Below are positions 1 to 8,808 of a stretch of DNA of 9,358 nucleotides, in pieces (position 1 is the first letter of the stretch; each line of letters opens with the position of its first letter). Source of the stretch: Firmicutes bacterium UBA3906 (GTDB lineage: Bacteria; Bacillota; Clostridia; Caldicoprobacterales; DTU083); the NCBI GenBank assembly GCA_002391555.1, contig DGFG01000069.1, positions 1 to 9,358 on the forward strand, given 5' to 3'. Made by a program: the position numbers and the translations under genes. The notes beneath the pieces were generated by a model, which searched no databases, was not told the DNA's origin, and was given only the letters and a program-made list of their open reading frames with translations.

Positions 1-1187
<1,187 letters not shown>

Positions 1188-1206
1188 CTACCTCTCCCTT
1201 CATCTT

Positions 1207-4200
1207 TTACTCTTCGTCTTCAAACTCATCTATATCATCATCTAAATCTATATCCTCTAAGGGGTCCTCATCATCTAAATTCTCTTGGCTCCCCAAATCT
1301 ATATCTGAAGAATCCTCATCATCGCCCTCATCATCTTCTGCTTGGTCTAGGACAACATCTAATGCTCCGATGTTTGCGATACTATCTAGGTCTAAGTCTA
1401 GGTCAAGGTCATCTAGCTGGTCTTGCTCGGCCTTGTTAGTTTGATCCTCAGGACCTTCAATATTTACATCTAGGCCCTCTAGGTCATCGTCTAGTTCCTC
1501 TTTGATTTGGATCTCCTCGTTGTCGCCTGACAGGACCTTTACATCAAGGGCCAAGCTTTGCAGCTCCTTGATCAGGACCTTGAATGACTCAGGTACTCCT
1601 GGTTCAGGGATATTTTCTCCCTTTACAATGGCCTCATAGGTCTTGACCCTGCCTACCACATCGTCTGACTTTACAGTTAAAATCTCCTGTAGGGTATGGG
1701 CTGCACCATAAGCCTCTAGTGCCCAAACCTCCATCTCACCAAAGCGCTGGCCACCAAACTGAGCCTTTCCGCCTAGGGGCTGCTGGGTAACTAGTGAGTA
1801 AGGACCGGTTGAACGAGCGTGAATCTTGTCGTCAACCAAGTGGGCTAGCTTTAGGATATACATATAGCCAACTGTAACTGGGTTGTCAAAGGGCTCTCCC
1901 GTCCTACCATCATATACGGTAACCTTGCCTGTACGGTCAAAGCCAGCCATTTCTAGGGTATCCATAATGTCAATTTCAGAAGCCCCGTCAAATACAGGTG
2001 TGGCTATATGCCAGTTAAGGGCCTTGGCTGCAAGTCCTAGGTGAACTTCTAGTACCTGTCCAATGTTCATTCGTGAAGGTACGCCAAGGGGGTTTAGGCA
2101 TATCTCAAGGGGTGTACCGTCTGGTAGGTAGGGCATATCTTCCTCAGGTAGGATCCTGGAAATAACACCCTTGTTACCATGGCGGCCTGCCATCTTGTCA
2201 CCGACTGATATTTTTCTCTTTTGTGCTATATAAACTCTAACTAGCTCATTTACTCCTGGTGATAGGTCGTCACCATTTTCTCGGCTAAAGACCTTTACAT
2301 CAACAACAATACCGCCCTCACCATGGGGTACTTTAAGGGAGGTATCCCTCACCTCTCTGGCCTTTTCGCCAAATATAGCTCTAAGTAGCCTCTCCTCGGC
2401 TGTTAGCTCTGTCTCTCCCTTTGGAGTAACCTTGCCAACTAGGATGTCTCCTGCTACTACCTCGGCCCCTATACGAACTATACCCCGCTCATCGAGGTCC
2501 TTTAGGGCCTCCTCGCCTACATTAGGTATGTCTCTGGTGATTTCCTCAGGGCCAAGCTTGGTATCTCTAGCCTCGGACTCATACTCCTCTATATGGATTG
2601 AGGTATATATGTCCTCCTTGACTAGCTTTTCGCTAATCAGGATAGCGTCCTCATAGTTGTAGCCCTCCCAGGTCATAAAGCCCATAAGGATATTGCGGCC
2701 TAGGGCAATCTCACCCTGGTCGGTAGAAGGACCATCTGCTATAATGTCACCTTTTTTAACCCTCTGGCCCTTTTCAACTATGGGTTTTTGATTTATACAG
2801 GTTCCCTGGTTGGAACGTCTAAACTTTAGGAGCTTGTAGCTATATTCCTTTTTGTCATCTCCCTGGATAATAATCTCCCTGGCAGATATCTTTTTAACAA
2901 CACCGTCAACTCCGGACAGAACAACAACACCTGAGTCAGTGGCTGCCTTGTACTCCATACCTGTACCTATAATTGGAGCCTCGGTCCTAAGTAGGGGTAC
3001 AGCCTGCCTCTGCATGTTGGCACCCATAAGGGCACGGTTAGCGTCATCATTCTCTAAGAAGGGAATCATGGCTGTAGCAACAGAAACCAGCTGTTTTGGA
3101 GAAACGTCCATAAAGTCCACCTGGTCCTTTGGCAGCTCTAAAATATCATCCCTAACACGAACAGTTACATTGTCCTCGATAAAGGCCCCATTTTCGTCAA
3201 GGGGTTCATTACCCTGGGCAACTACATATTCGTCCTCTTCGTCAGCTGTAAGGTATACTATTTCGTCTGTAACAACCTTTCTCTCGTGGTCTACCTTGCG
3301 ATAGGGGGCTTCAATAAAGCCATACTCATTTATCCTAGCATAGGTAGATAAAGATCCAATAAGACCGATATTTGGTCCCTCTGGCGTTTCAATAGGACAC
3401 ATACGGCCATAGTGAGAATGGTGTACGTCACGGACCTCAAAGCCAGCCCTCTCCCTGCTAAGTCCTCCAGGACCTAAGGCAGACAGTCTCCTTTTGTGGG
3501 TTAACTCTGCCAAGGGGTTGGTCTGGTCCATAAATTGTGACAACTGACTGGAGCCGAAAAACTCCTTTATAGCTGCTGTCACAGGCCTAATGTTTATAAG
3601 GGCCTGGGGGGTGACTACATCTATATCCTGTATGGTCATCCTTTCCCTTACTACCCTCTCCATCCTAGATAGGCCTATCCTAAACTGGTTTTGTAGTAGC
3701 TCACCAACAGACCTGAGCCTCCTATTTCCTAGATGGTCTATGTCATCTATATGGCCAATGCCATTGCTCAAGTGAACAAGATAGGAGATTGAGGCTGCTA
3801 TATCATCTAATATAATGTGCTTTGGTATAAGCTTGTCTAGGTTTTCTCTTAGGGCATCCTTTAGGTCTTGCTCGCCAAAGCTCTTGTCGTCAATGGACTT
3901 GTTAAGCTCTACCTCACTGTTGTACTCGTCTAAAATACTCTTTAATGTGGGATAGTGAACCTTTTCATTGATGCCAACCTCAGCAGGGTCAAAGTCAAGA
4001 AAACCCTTTGCATCTACGAAATTGTTGCCTATGAGCTTTATTATCTTGCCGCTTTCGTGTTCGATATTAACACTATTAATACCACAGTCCTGTATGGCAT
4101 TAGCCATGGACCTGGTGATCTTTTCACCTGCATCTACGATTATCTCACCTGTTAGGGGGTTGGCTATAACCTCAGCTGAAATCCTCCCATTTATACGAGA

Positions 4201-5043
4201 AGCTAAAGACAGCTTTTTGTTAAACTTGTAGCGGCCAACTCTGGCTAGGTCATAGCGTTTTGGATCATAGAAAAGAGAATTAAGTAGCTGGCTAGCACTC
4301 TCAACTGTGGGTGGTTCGCCTGGTCTTAAGCGCTTGTAAATCTCAATCAGGCCCTCATCCATTGTGCTGGTCCCGTCGGCCTCTAATGTCCTTAGGACTC
4401 TCTCGTCCTCGCCTAAGAGCTCTCTAATTTCTGCATCTGTACCGTAACCTAGGGCACGCAAAAGCACCGTAACCGGCAACTTGCGGGTACGGTCTACCCT
4501 GACCGATATAACATCGTTAGAATCGGTCTCATACTCTATCCAGGCACCCCTATTTGGTATAACGGTGGCGGAATAGAGCTTTTTACCTGTCTTGTCTATA
4601 GTCTGTGCATAATATACACCAGGAGACCTGACCAGCTGGCTAACAATAACGCGCTCTGCGCCATTGATTATAAAGGTACCCTGCTCAGTCATCAGGGGAA
4701 AATCACCCATAAAGACTTCTTGTTCCTTTACCTCGCCGGTTTCCCTGTTTATAAGACGAGCCTTTACCTTGAGCGATGAAGAATAGGTTGCGTCCCTATC
4801 CTTACATTCCTCTTCGGGATATTTAATGTCTTTATCAAAATAGTAATCTACAAATTCAAGGACGAGGTTATCTGTATAATCCTTGATTGGAGAAATGTCA
4901 TCGAAAACCTCCTTTAGCCCTTTTGTGAGAAACCACTCGTATGAGTTTTTCTGAATCTCGATGAGATTTGGCATCTCCAGTACTTCATCGATTTTTGAAT
5001 AGCTCATCCGGGTTCTAGTTCCTAACTTAACTGGATGCACCAT
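1207..5043 (-). CDS. rpoB: DNA-directed RNA polymerase subunit beta
   Basis: Beta subunit of RNA polymerase, 1278 residues from the chosen start. Visible landmarks are the N-terminal [20 protein letters not shown], the lobe and protrusion regions, the rifampicin pocket ([20 protein letters not shown], then [13 protein letters not shown], about 495-527) and [15 protein letters not shown]. Further on are the [13 protein letters not shown] motif (about 950) and the C-terminal clamp segment [20 protein letters not shown]. Residues matching E. coli D516, H526 and S531 are D506, H516 and S521, the usual rifampicin-sensitive states. Upstream in-frame GTG (5055) and ATG (5052) exist, but ATG 5043 gives the family-typical MVHPV and is 11 nt from AAGGGGTG; the others lie on or against that site. 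The protein is longer than most Bacillota homologues because of an acidic tail from about residue 1182 to the end. It is translated from its own leader and is followed by rpoC. Confidence 0.98.
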   Translation of the reverse strand: MVHPVKLGTRTRMSYSKIDEVLEMPNLIEIQKNSYEWFLTKGLKEVFDDISPIKDYTDNLVLEFVDYYFDKDIKYPEEECKDRDATYSSSLKVKARLINRETGEVKEQEVFMGDFPLMTEQGTFIINGAERVIVSQLVRSPGVYYAQTIDKTGKKLYSATVIPNRGAWIEYETDSNDVISVRVDRTRKLPVTVLLRALGYGTDAEIRELLGEDERVLRTLEADGTSTMDEGLIEIYKRLRPGEPPTVESASQLLNSLFYDPKRYDLARVGRYKFNKKLSLASRINGRISAEVIANPLTGEIIVDAGEKITRSMANAIQDCGINSVNIEHESGKIIKLIGNNFVDAKGFLDFDPAEVGINEKVHYPTLKSILDEYNSEVELNKSIDDKSFGEQDLKDALRENLDKLIPKHIILDDIAASISYLVHLSNGIGHIDDIDHLGNRRLRSVGELLQNQFRIGLSRMERVVRERMTIQDIDVVTPQALINIRPVTAAIKEFFGSSQLSQFMDQTNPLAELTHKRRLSALGPGGLSRERAGFEVRDVHHSHYGRMCPIETPEGPNIGLIGSLSTYARINEYGFIEAPYRKVDHERKVVTDEIVYLTADEEDEYVVAQGNEPLDENGAFIEDNVTVRVRDDILELPKDQVDFMDVSPKQLVSVATAMIPFLENDDANRALMGANMQRQAVPLLRTEAPIIGTGMEYKAATDSGVVVLSGVDGVVKKISAREIIIQGDDKKEYSYKLLKFRRSNQGTCINQKPIVEKGQRVKKGDIIADGPSTDQGEIALGRNILMGFMTWEGYNYEDAILISEKLVKEDIYTSIHIEEYESEARDTKLGPEEITRDIPNVGEEALKDLDERGIVRIGAEVVAGDILVGKVTPKGETELTAEERLLRAIFGEKAREVRDTSLKVPHGEGGIVVDVKVFSRENGDDLSPGVNELVRVYIAQKRKISVGDKMAGRHGNKGVISRILPEEDMPYLPDGTPLEICLNPLGVPSRMNIGQVLEVHLGLAAKALNWHIATPVFDGASEIDIMDTLEMAGFDRTGKVTVYDGRTGEPFDNPVTVGYMYILKLAHLVDDKIHARSTGPYSLVTQQPLGGKAQFGGQRFGEMEVWALEAYGAAHTLQEILTVKSDDVVGRVKTYEAIVKGENIPEPGVPESFKVLIKELQSLALDVKVLSGDNEEIQIKEELDDDLEGLDVNIEGPEDQTNKAEQDQLDDLDLDLDLDSIANIGALDVVLDQAEDDEGDDEDSSDIDLGSQENLDDEDPLEDIDLDDDIDEFEDEE

Positions 5044-5065
5044 GCAACACATCACCCCTTAAGCT

Positions 5066-5122
5066 TATTAGTCAAAACATCCAGGTCCGGCATGTCTTGA
5101 TTTAGATATAAAAGCACTAATA
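5066..5122 (-). promoter_or_regulatory. Long bulged hairpin just upstream of rpoB ribosome binding site
   Basis: On the minus strand TATTAGT (5122-5116) pairs with ACTAATA (5072-5066). Inside it CAAGACAT (5099-5092) pairs with ATGTTTTG (5080-5073), with one G-U, and after a single bulged base CC pairs with GG, closing a 6-nt loop. A 16-nt one-sided bulge (5115-5100) separates the two helices on the 5' side only, so they could stack. The total is about 17 base pairs in an otherwise AT-rich leader. It may modulate ribosome access or RNA stability for rpoBC; this role is inferred. Confidence 0.45.
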
Positions 5123-5257
5123 TTTATTATGCCCTTGTAAAATATGACTTATACAGTTACAATAATATGTACATAATAAGTAGTTTACACTCTTTCAACC
5201 CCTGTAAATTCAAGGGATTTATAGCCTGTTTCCTGCTGACAATAACTATTAATGCAA
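5066..5257 (-). ncRNA. Predicted structured 5' leader of rpoB mRNA
   Basis: The gap between rplL and rpoB holds no credible ORF. Read on the minus strand from the predicted promoter it can fold into three successive hairpins: 5199-5216 (6 bp, loop of 6), 5137-5188 (GTAAA and ACTTAT paired to their complements around an AT-rich loop) and 5066-5122 (the strongest, listed separately). None is followed by a U-run, so they do not look like terminators. The last hairpin ends only 5 nt before the AAGGGG ribosome binding site. I do not recognise a known RNA family. The pairings are read directly from the sequence; function as a regulatory leader is inference. Confidence 0.45.
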
Positions 5258-5263
5258 TTTACA

Positions 5264-5292
5264 ATACTATCACAAGTATTTTCATAAGTCAA
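5264..5292 (-). promoter_or_regulatory. Predicted sigma-A promoter for rpoB-rpoC
   Basis: The minus strand has -35 TTGACT (5292-5287), a 17-nt spacer and -10 TAGTAT (5269-5264), preceded by TGA, which makes an extended -10 (TGn). The region upstream contains an A-tract that could act as an UP element. It lies between the rplL terminator and rpoB, where a new promoter would be needed. The start point would be near 5257, giving a leader of about 215 nt. The -10 matches consensus at only four of six positions. Confidence 0.5.
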
Positions 5293-5349
5293 ACAATTTT
5301 TTCTTTGAATTGAGAAATAATCTAACAAGATTAAAATTAAAGGCTAGTT

Positions 5350-5395
5350 AAAAAAATAAGATAAAGGAGCTCACATTTTTGTTTAGAGCTCCTTT
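5350..5395 (-). terminator. Intrinsic terminator or attenuator after rplL
   Basis: On the minus strand AAAGGAGCTC (5395-5386) and GAGCTCCTTT (5372-5363) form a perfect 10-bp stem around a 13-nt loop. After a short ATCTTA spacer comes a run of seven T (5356-5350). It lies 60 nt past the rplL stop and separates the stalk-protein genes from rpoB. E. coli has an attenuator at the equivalent place, so partial read-through is plausible. Confidence 0.8.
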
Positions 5396-5455
5396 CTTTT
5401 GTGTTTTGCTATTTAGCTTTTTCCCTAAAAGGGTCAAATCGATCAGTTAGCCTTA

Positions 5456-5830
5456 TTACTTAAGAACTACCTTGCCGCCTGCCTCTTCGAGCTTAGCTTT
5501 TAGGCTCTCAGCCTCTTCTTTGTCTACGCCTTCTTTGATTGCCTTTGGAGCAGCTTCAACTAGCTCTTTTGCATCCTTTAAGCCAAGGCCTGTTAGCTCA
5601 CGAACAACCTTGATTACCTGTAGCTTTTTGTCGCCAAAGGACTCAAGTACTACGTCAAACTCAGTCTTTTCTTCTTGGGCTGCCTCTGCTGCGCCTGCTG
5701 CTGGGGCTGCGGCTACTGCTACTGGAGCAGCTGCTGAAACTCCAAATTCTTCTTCGAGATCCTTAACTAGCTCAGCTAGTTCTAATACTGTCATTTCCTT
5801 TATAGCTTGCATAATTTCATCTTTTTTCAT
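5456..5830 (-). CDS. rplL: 50S ribosomal protein L7/L12
   Basis: 124 residues, the usual length for this stalk protein. The N-terminal dimerisation and L10-binding helices (about 1-31, [19 protein letters not shown]) lead into a flexible Ala/Pro/Gly hinge (about 32-53), then the C-terminal factor-binding domain (54-124) with [20 protein letters not shown] and [16 protein letters not shown]. Dimers on L10 recruit EF-Tu, EF-G and initiation factors to the ribosome. The start is set by AGGAGG 8 nt upstream of the ATG. It lies 26 nt after rplJ, in the same unit under L10-leader control. L12 is needed in multiple copies per L10, so its own strong ribosome binding site makes sense. Confidence 0.98.
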   Translation of the reverse strand: MKKDEIMQAIKEMTVLELAELVKDLEEEFGVSAAAPVAVAAAPAAGAAEAAQEEKTEFDVVLESFGDKKLQVIKVVRELTGLGLKDAKELVEAAPKAIKEGVDKEEAESLKAKLEEAGGKVVLK

Positions 5831-5856
5831 TTTATTATCCTCCTAATTTCTTGAAT

Positions 5857-6381
5857 TTATTGTGCTTCCTTTTGTTCTTTTATAGCATTTAATGCTACTG
5901 CCAAACCACGGATTGTGCCACTTAGTACATTTGCCAAACCAGATATTGGTGCGTTCATGCTGCCGAGCATCTTGGCGATAAGCTCTTCTCTAGAGGGCAG
6001 ATCTGCCAAGGCCTTGATCCCTTCAACATCAATCACCTTGCCGTCAACCAAGCCTGCCTTAAGAGACATCTTTTTAAGCTTTTTGATGTTCTCTGTTAGG
6101 ACCTTGGCTGGAGCTACTGGGTCATCTACCCCAAAGGCTATGGCTGTAGGACCAACTAGGTAGTCAATTAGTTCATCATGGCCTAGCTCTTTTAAGGCTA
6201 GCTCAGTCATAGTGTTTTTGTAAACCTTGTAGTCTACACCATTTTCACGAAATTCCCTTCTGAGATTAGTAGCCTCTGCAACAGTAAGTCCACGATAGTC
6301 TATCATAATAACACTACTGGAATCCTGTATCTTTTGCTTTATCTCATTGACCAGGTCAATCTTTTTCTGTTTAATGGACAT
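5857..6381 (-). CDS. rplJ: 50S ribosomal protein L10
   Basis: 174 residues. L10 anchors the L7/L12 dimers to 23S rRNA at the stalk base. The N-terminal globular domain (about 1-130) carries the family pattern SVIMIDYRGLTVAEATNLR and YKVYKNTMTELAL; the C-terminal helix (about 133-170, ending ISGLANVLSGTIRGLAVALN) binds L12. The reading frame extends six codons upstream to a GTG, but those codons cover the AAAGGAGG site itself. ATG 6381, 7 nt after GGAGG, is therefore the start. The gene is preceded by an L10-type leader with an attenuator, so autogenous control by the L10-L12 complex is expected. Confidence 0.98.
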   Translation of the reverse strand: MSIKQKKIDLVNEIKQKIQDSSSVIMIDYRGLTVAEATNLRREFRENGVDYKVYKNTMTELALKELGHDELIDYLVGPTAIAFGVDDPVAPAKVLTENIKKLKKMSLKAGLVDGKVIDVEGIKALADLPSREELIAKMLGSMNAPISGLANVLSGTIRGLAVALNAIKEQKEAQ

Positions 6382-6585
6382 ATAGGAACCTCCTTTCACA
6401 CCCTAGTGTATTGGTCAGGTGCTTAATTCGCAGAAAGTATAAGGTATAAATAAAGCCCTCTTTAGGCAAGAGGGCAGTATATTTCTAAAATAAAATACAT
6501 TCCCTTACCTCGGCTGGCAAAATTTAAGCTTTTTAAAGCACCGGCTGTCTACGATAAGACCATGTCCAATCAATATTTTTTTGTC
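6382..6585 (-). ncRNA. Ribosomal protein L10 leader (autoregulatory mRNA leader)
   Basis: The rplJ 5' region of about 200 nt begins at a consensus promoter. It contains the recognisable L10-leader core on the minus strand: GTAGACAGCCGGTGC (6555-6541) and, after a short arm, GCCAGCCGAGG (6518-6508). This resembles the L10-binding kink-turn of 23S rRNA. An intrinsic hairpin follows at 6455-6475. In Bacillota such leaders let L10-L12 bind its own transcript and cause premature termination. Identity is by motif and position; I could not run a covariance model. Confidence 0.85.
6448..6475 (-). terminator. L10-leader attenuator hairpin
   Basis: On the minus strand GCCCTCTT (6475-6468) pairs with AAGAGGGC (6462-6455), an 8-bp stem with a 5-nt loop, followed by TTTATTT. 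The U-tract is interrupted, which suits a conditional terminator. A competing helix is possible: AGGTAAGGG (6510-6502), next to the L10-binding core, can pair with CCCTCTTGCCT (6474-6464) with one bulged base, which would disrupt the terminator stem. That antiterminator is my inference. Confidence 0.7.
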
Positions 6586-6591
6586 TTTGTA

Positions 6592-6620
6592 ATTATAATA
6601 CATAGGGTTTTGGCTGTCAA
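6592..6620 (-). promoter_or_regulatory. Perfect-consensus sigma-A promoter for rplJ-rplL
   Basis: The minus strand has -35 TTGACA (6620-6615) and -10 TATAAT (6597-6592), separated by exactly 17 nt. Both hexamers match consensus fully. The promoter begins about 20 nt after the rplA stop codon and fires into the L10 leader, with a start point near 6585. Confidence 0.88.
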
Positions 6621-6639
6621 GTATAATTTCTAGCCAAGC

Positions 6640-7338
6640 CTATTTCATCATATATTTTGCAGGATTTACCTTGATGCCAGGTCCCATAGTGCTCGATATT
6701 ACTACACTTCTTAGGTAGGTACCCTTTGCAGCTGCAGGCCTTGCCTTTACTACTGCATGCATTAGAGCGTCTAGGTTTTCATCTAGCTGCTCATCAGTAA
6801 AGGAAACCTTGCCAATTGGCACATGCATAATAGCTGACTTGTCTAGCCTATACTCTACCTTACCTGCCTTGGTGTCAGTAACAGCCTTGGCTACATCCAT
6901 TGTAACTGTGCCAGACTTTGGATTTGGCATAAGACCCTTTGGACCTAATACTCGTCCTAGTCTACCAACTAGACCCATCATATCTGGGGTAGCAATACAT
7001 ACATCAAAGCCAAACCAGTTTTCCTTTTGGATTTTCTCTATCATGTCCTCGGCACCTACAAAGTCAGCGCCTGCTTCTTGGGCCTCCTTTGCCTTTTCAC
7101 CCTTGGCAATTACTAGGACTGTAACGGACCTGCCTGTTCCGTGGGGTAGGACAACTGCTCCACGTACCTGCTGGTCTGCATGCCTTGGGTCAACTCCAAG
7201 ACGTACTGACAGATCTACTGTCTCGTCAAATTTAGCCTTTGCTGTCTGCTTTAATAGGCTTATAGCCTCTAGTGAATCATATAACTTTGTCCTATCAACG
7301 AGCTTTGCGCTCTCTTGATATGCCTTTCCTCTTTTCAT
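6640..7338 (-). CDS. rplA: 50S ribosomal protein L1
   Basis: 232 residues, normal for L1, the large two-domain protein of the mobile L1 stalk that helps deacylated tRNA leave the E site. It carries the family signature [17 protein letters not shown]...GTV (about 125-145), with domain I formed by the N- and C-terminal parts ([25 protein letters not shown] near 36-60; [20 protein letters not shown] near 205-224) and domain II inserted between. The frame is open 15 codons further to a TTG, but that stretch includes the ribosome binding site. AAGGAGG lies 8 nt before ATG 7338, which also gives the usual MKRGKAYQE start. It follows rplK after 149 nt. In other bacteria L1 represses its own rplK-rplA mRNA; a candidate structure lies in the upstream gap. 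Confidence 0.98.
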   Translation of the reverse strand: MKRGKAYQESAKLVDRTKLYDSLEAISLLKQTAKAKFDETVDLSVRLGVDPRHADQQVRGAVVLPHGTGRSVTVLVIAKGEKAKEAQEAGADFVGAEDMIEKIQKENWFGFDVCIATPDMMGLVGRLGRVLGPKGLMPNPKSGTVTMDVAKAVTDTKAGKVEYRLDKSAIMHVPIGKVSFTDEQLDENLDALMHAVVKARPAAAKGTYLRSVVISSTMGPGIKVNPAKYMMK

Positions 7339-7402
7339 TAAATAAACCTCCTTGTGGTCATAACGGACTAATCGCCCTGCCAACTAATATTACTGTATCT
7401 AG

Positions 7403-7453
7403 GTCTTGCTCTTAGCTGCCTGCTTGTTTGCTTGTAGGCTAGCTGTCTTGCTC
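7403..7453 (-). repeat. Direct repeat flanking a hairpin in the rplK-rplA gap
   Basis: The 149-nt gap contains two copies of the 9-mer GAGCAAGAC (minus strand; 7453-7445 and 7411-7403), 42 nt apart. Between them AGCTAGCCT (7444-7436) can pair with AGGCAGCT (7421-7414) with one bulged A and a 14-nt loop. There is no U-run and no clear promoter. It could be an mRNA feature for L1 feedback or processing, or chance; nothing in the sequence decides this. Confidence 0.4.
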
Positions 7454-7487
7454 AGTTTAATATAATATTGCTTTTAATAGCCTGTAG

Positions 7488-7913
7488 CTATTCCTCTACA
7501 GTTATACCCATGCTTCGGGCAGTACCTGCAACCATTCTCATGGCAGCATCTATATCAGCAGCATTCAAGTCGGGCATCTTTAGCTCAGCTATTTCCTGAA
7601 CCTGCTTTTTGGTAACCTGGGCTACCTTTTCTACATTTGGTCTGCCAGACCCCTTGTCAAGGCCAGCTGCCTTTTTAAGTAGTACTGATGCTGGTGGAGT
7701 CTTGGTAATGAAGGTAAAGGACCTATCCTGATAAACTGTTATAACAACAGGTATAATCAAACCTGCTTGCTTTGCAGTTCTTTCATTAAACTCCTTGCAA
7801 AAACCCATAATATTAACACCATGTTGTCCAAGAGCTGGACCTACTGGTGGCGCTGGTGAAGCCTTGCCCGCAGGAATTTGCAGCTTTACATAACCGGTAA
7901 TTTTCTTTGCCAT
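7488..7913 (-). CDS. rplK: 50S ribosomal protein L11
   Basis: 141 residues, exactly the common length. L11 binds the GTPase-associated region of 23S rRNA beside the L10-L12 stalk and is the target site of thiostrepton-type antibiotics. The N-terminal domain (about 1-70) carries [20 protein letters not shown] with the proline-rich helix; the C-terminal RNA-binding domain (about 75-141) includes [20 protein letters not shown] and ends with [11 protein letters not shown]. The ATG is preceded by AAGGAGGTG at normal spacing, and the gene begins 28 nt after nusG. Stop codon is TAG. Confidence 0.98.
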   Translation of the reverse strand: MAKKITGYVKLQIPAGKASPAPPVGPALGQHGVNIMGFCKEFNERTAKQAGLIIPVVITVYQDRSFTFITKTPPASVLLKKAAGLDKGSGRPNVEKVAQVTKKQVQEIAELKMPDLNAADIDAAMRMVAGTARSMGITVEE

Positions 7914-7941
7914 TTATACACACCTCCTTGTATACTTACAC

Positions 7942-8544
7942 CTATATCTTTTGAATTTGATTGTATTCTAGCTCGACTGGTGTATCCCTACCAAACATGG
8001 ATACTGAAACCTTTACCTTTTGCTTATCTGGGTAAATCTCCTCGATAATACCGATAAAGTTTTCCAGGGGTCCGGAGATGACCCTAATATTATCTCCAAC
8101 CTCAGCATCCAGTACAATGGGTATATCCTCAACACCCATGGCCAGTACCTCTCTGTCAGTTAGGGGGATAGGTTTGGAGCCAGGACCAACAAAGCCAGTC
8201 ACACCCCTGGTATTGCGAATGATATACCATGACTCATCGGTCATAATCATCTTGACTATGACATAGCCAGGGTATAGCTTGCGGGTGATGGCCTTGCGCT
8301 TGCCGTCCTTTATTTCAATTTGTTCCTCTACAGGAACCTTGACCTCTAATATCAAATCCTGCAAATTGCGGTTTTCGATAATTTTTTCGAGGTTGACCTT
8401 GACCTTGTTCTCATAGCCAGAATAGGTATGTACAACATACCATTTACCCTGATCCTTTTTCTCTTGGTCAGTATCCTGGTCAACTGCTTCTTGGTCAGTT
8501 CCTTGTTCTAATAAATTTTTTTGATCTTTATCTATATCTGACAT
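7942..8544 (-). CDS. nusG: Transcription termination/antitermination factor NusG with acidic N-terminal extension
   Basis: NusG binds the RNA polymerase clamp and modulates pausing and termination. The NGN domain runs from about residue 34 (KWYVVHTYSGYENKVKVNLE) through RKLYPGYVIVKM, WYIIRNTRGVTGFVG and PIPLTDREV to about 135. The KOW domain follows (about 147-200, EVGDNIRVISGPLENFIG...VELEYNQIQKI). Typical NusG proteins begin only a few residues before WYVVHT; here about 33 acidic, Gln-rich residues precede it, with TDQE twice. No ATG, GTG or TTG codon occurs between the start and the NGN domain, so the extension must be translated if the protein is made. ATG 8544 is preferred; an in-frame TTG at 8550 is an alternative, and a TAG upstream excludes anything earlier. 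The Shine-Dalgarno arrangement is unusual (separate entry). Confidence 0.96.
   Translation of the reverse strand: MSDIDKDQKNLLEQGTDQEAVDQDTDQEKKDQGKWYVVHTYSGYENKVKVNLEKIIENRNLQDLILEVKVPVEEQIEIKDGKRKAITRKLYPGYVIVKMIMTDESWYIIRNTRGVTGFVGPGSKPIPLTDREVLAMGVEDIPIVLDAEVGDNIRVISGPLENFIGIIEEIYPDKQKVKVSVSMFGRDTPVELEYNQIQKI
8462..8499 (-). repeat. Duplicated 11-mer in the NusG N-terminal extension
   Basis: ACTGACCAAGA occurs at 8499-8489 and again at 8472-8462, exactly 27 nt (nine codons) apart, encoding TDQE each time. A diverged partial copy (TTGACCAGGAT) lies between them. This looks like internal duplication that produced or lengthened the acidic extension. Confidence 0.7.
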
Positions 8545-8582
8545 AAACAAAGGGTCATAGCCCTATTTTGACCCTCCCTCCT
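8545..8582 (-). promoter_or_regulatory. nusG ribosome binding site with intervening hairpin
   Basis: A perfect AGGAGG (8582-8577) overlaps the secE stop codon but lies 32 nt from the nusG ATG, too far for normal use. Between them AGGGTCA (8575-8569) and TGACCCT (8557-8551) form a perfect 7-bp stem with an 11-nt loop. Folding removes 25 nt and leaves an effective gap of 7 nt (8576 plus 8550-8545), the ideal spacing. The only purine-rich sequence nearer the ATG is a weak AGGG in the hairpin loop. That the fold is used in translation is inference. Confidence 0.55.
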
Positions 8583-8808
8583 ATCCTGTGATAAGTCTTA
8601 GCAACTCTCCAAAGAGAAAGTCCATAACACCAACAATTGCTGCAAATACAACAACCACAACAACAACTATTAGGGTGAATTTTCCTAACTCTTTTCTGGA
8701 TGGCCATGTGACCTTTTTAAGCTCTGACATTACGCCACGGAGAAAGCCCCTTTTGCGTGGCTTTCTTTCTTTTTTCTTTGCCACTTTAGTTGTAGTCTTT
8801 TTACCCAT
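8581..8808 (-). CDS. secE: Preprotein translocase subunit SecE
   Basis: 75 residues, the short Bacillota form of the SecE subunit that clamps SecY in the membrane. A highly basic N-terminus (KKTTTKVAKKKERKPRKRG) is followed by the conserved amphipathic segment ELKKVTWPSRKEL (about 29-41). A single transmembrane helix follows (about 44-70) and includes seven consecutive valines. The start ATG has GAGGT very close upstream and AGGA further out, so its ribosome binding site is less clean than those of its neighbours. It lies 76 nt after rpmG, and its stop codon overlaps the nusG Shine-Dalgarno sequence, suggesting translation of the two may be linked. Confidence 0.96.
   Translation of the reverse strand: MGKKTTTKVAKKKERKPRKRGFLRGVMSELKKVTWPSRKELGKFTLIVVVVVVVFAAIVGVMDFLFGELLRLITG

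Noticed and set aside
2432..4231. Several plus-strand ORFs inside rpoB (up to 150 codons)
   Set aside because: All are antisense shadows of conserved rpoB codons; two overlap each other in different frames (near 3955-4231) and none resembles a known protein.
5044..5055. Longer rpoB start at GTG 5055 or ATG 5052
   Set aside because: These codons overlap or abut the AAGGGGTG ribosome binding site and add MMCC, absent from typical family starts; ATG 5043 gives MVHPV.
5472..5846. Plus-strand 124-codon ORF opposite rplL
   Set aside because: Its length mirrors rplL, its Ala/Ser-rich content is the complement of the rplL hinge and helices, and there is no support for an antisense gene.
6809..7318. 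Plus-strand 169-codon ORF opposite rplA
   Set aside because: Shadow of the conserved L1 frame; no ribosome binding site or recognisable domain.
7339..7383. Longer rplA start (TTG 7383) adding 15 residues
   Set aside because: The added codons include the AAGGAGG site itself, and the ATG at 7338 gives the normal L1 N-terminus.
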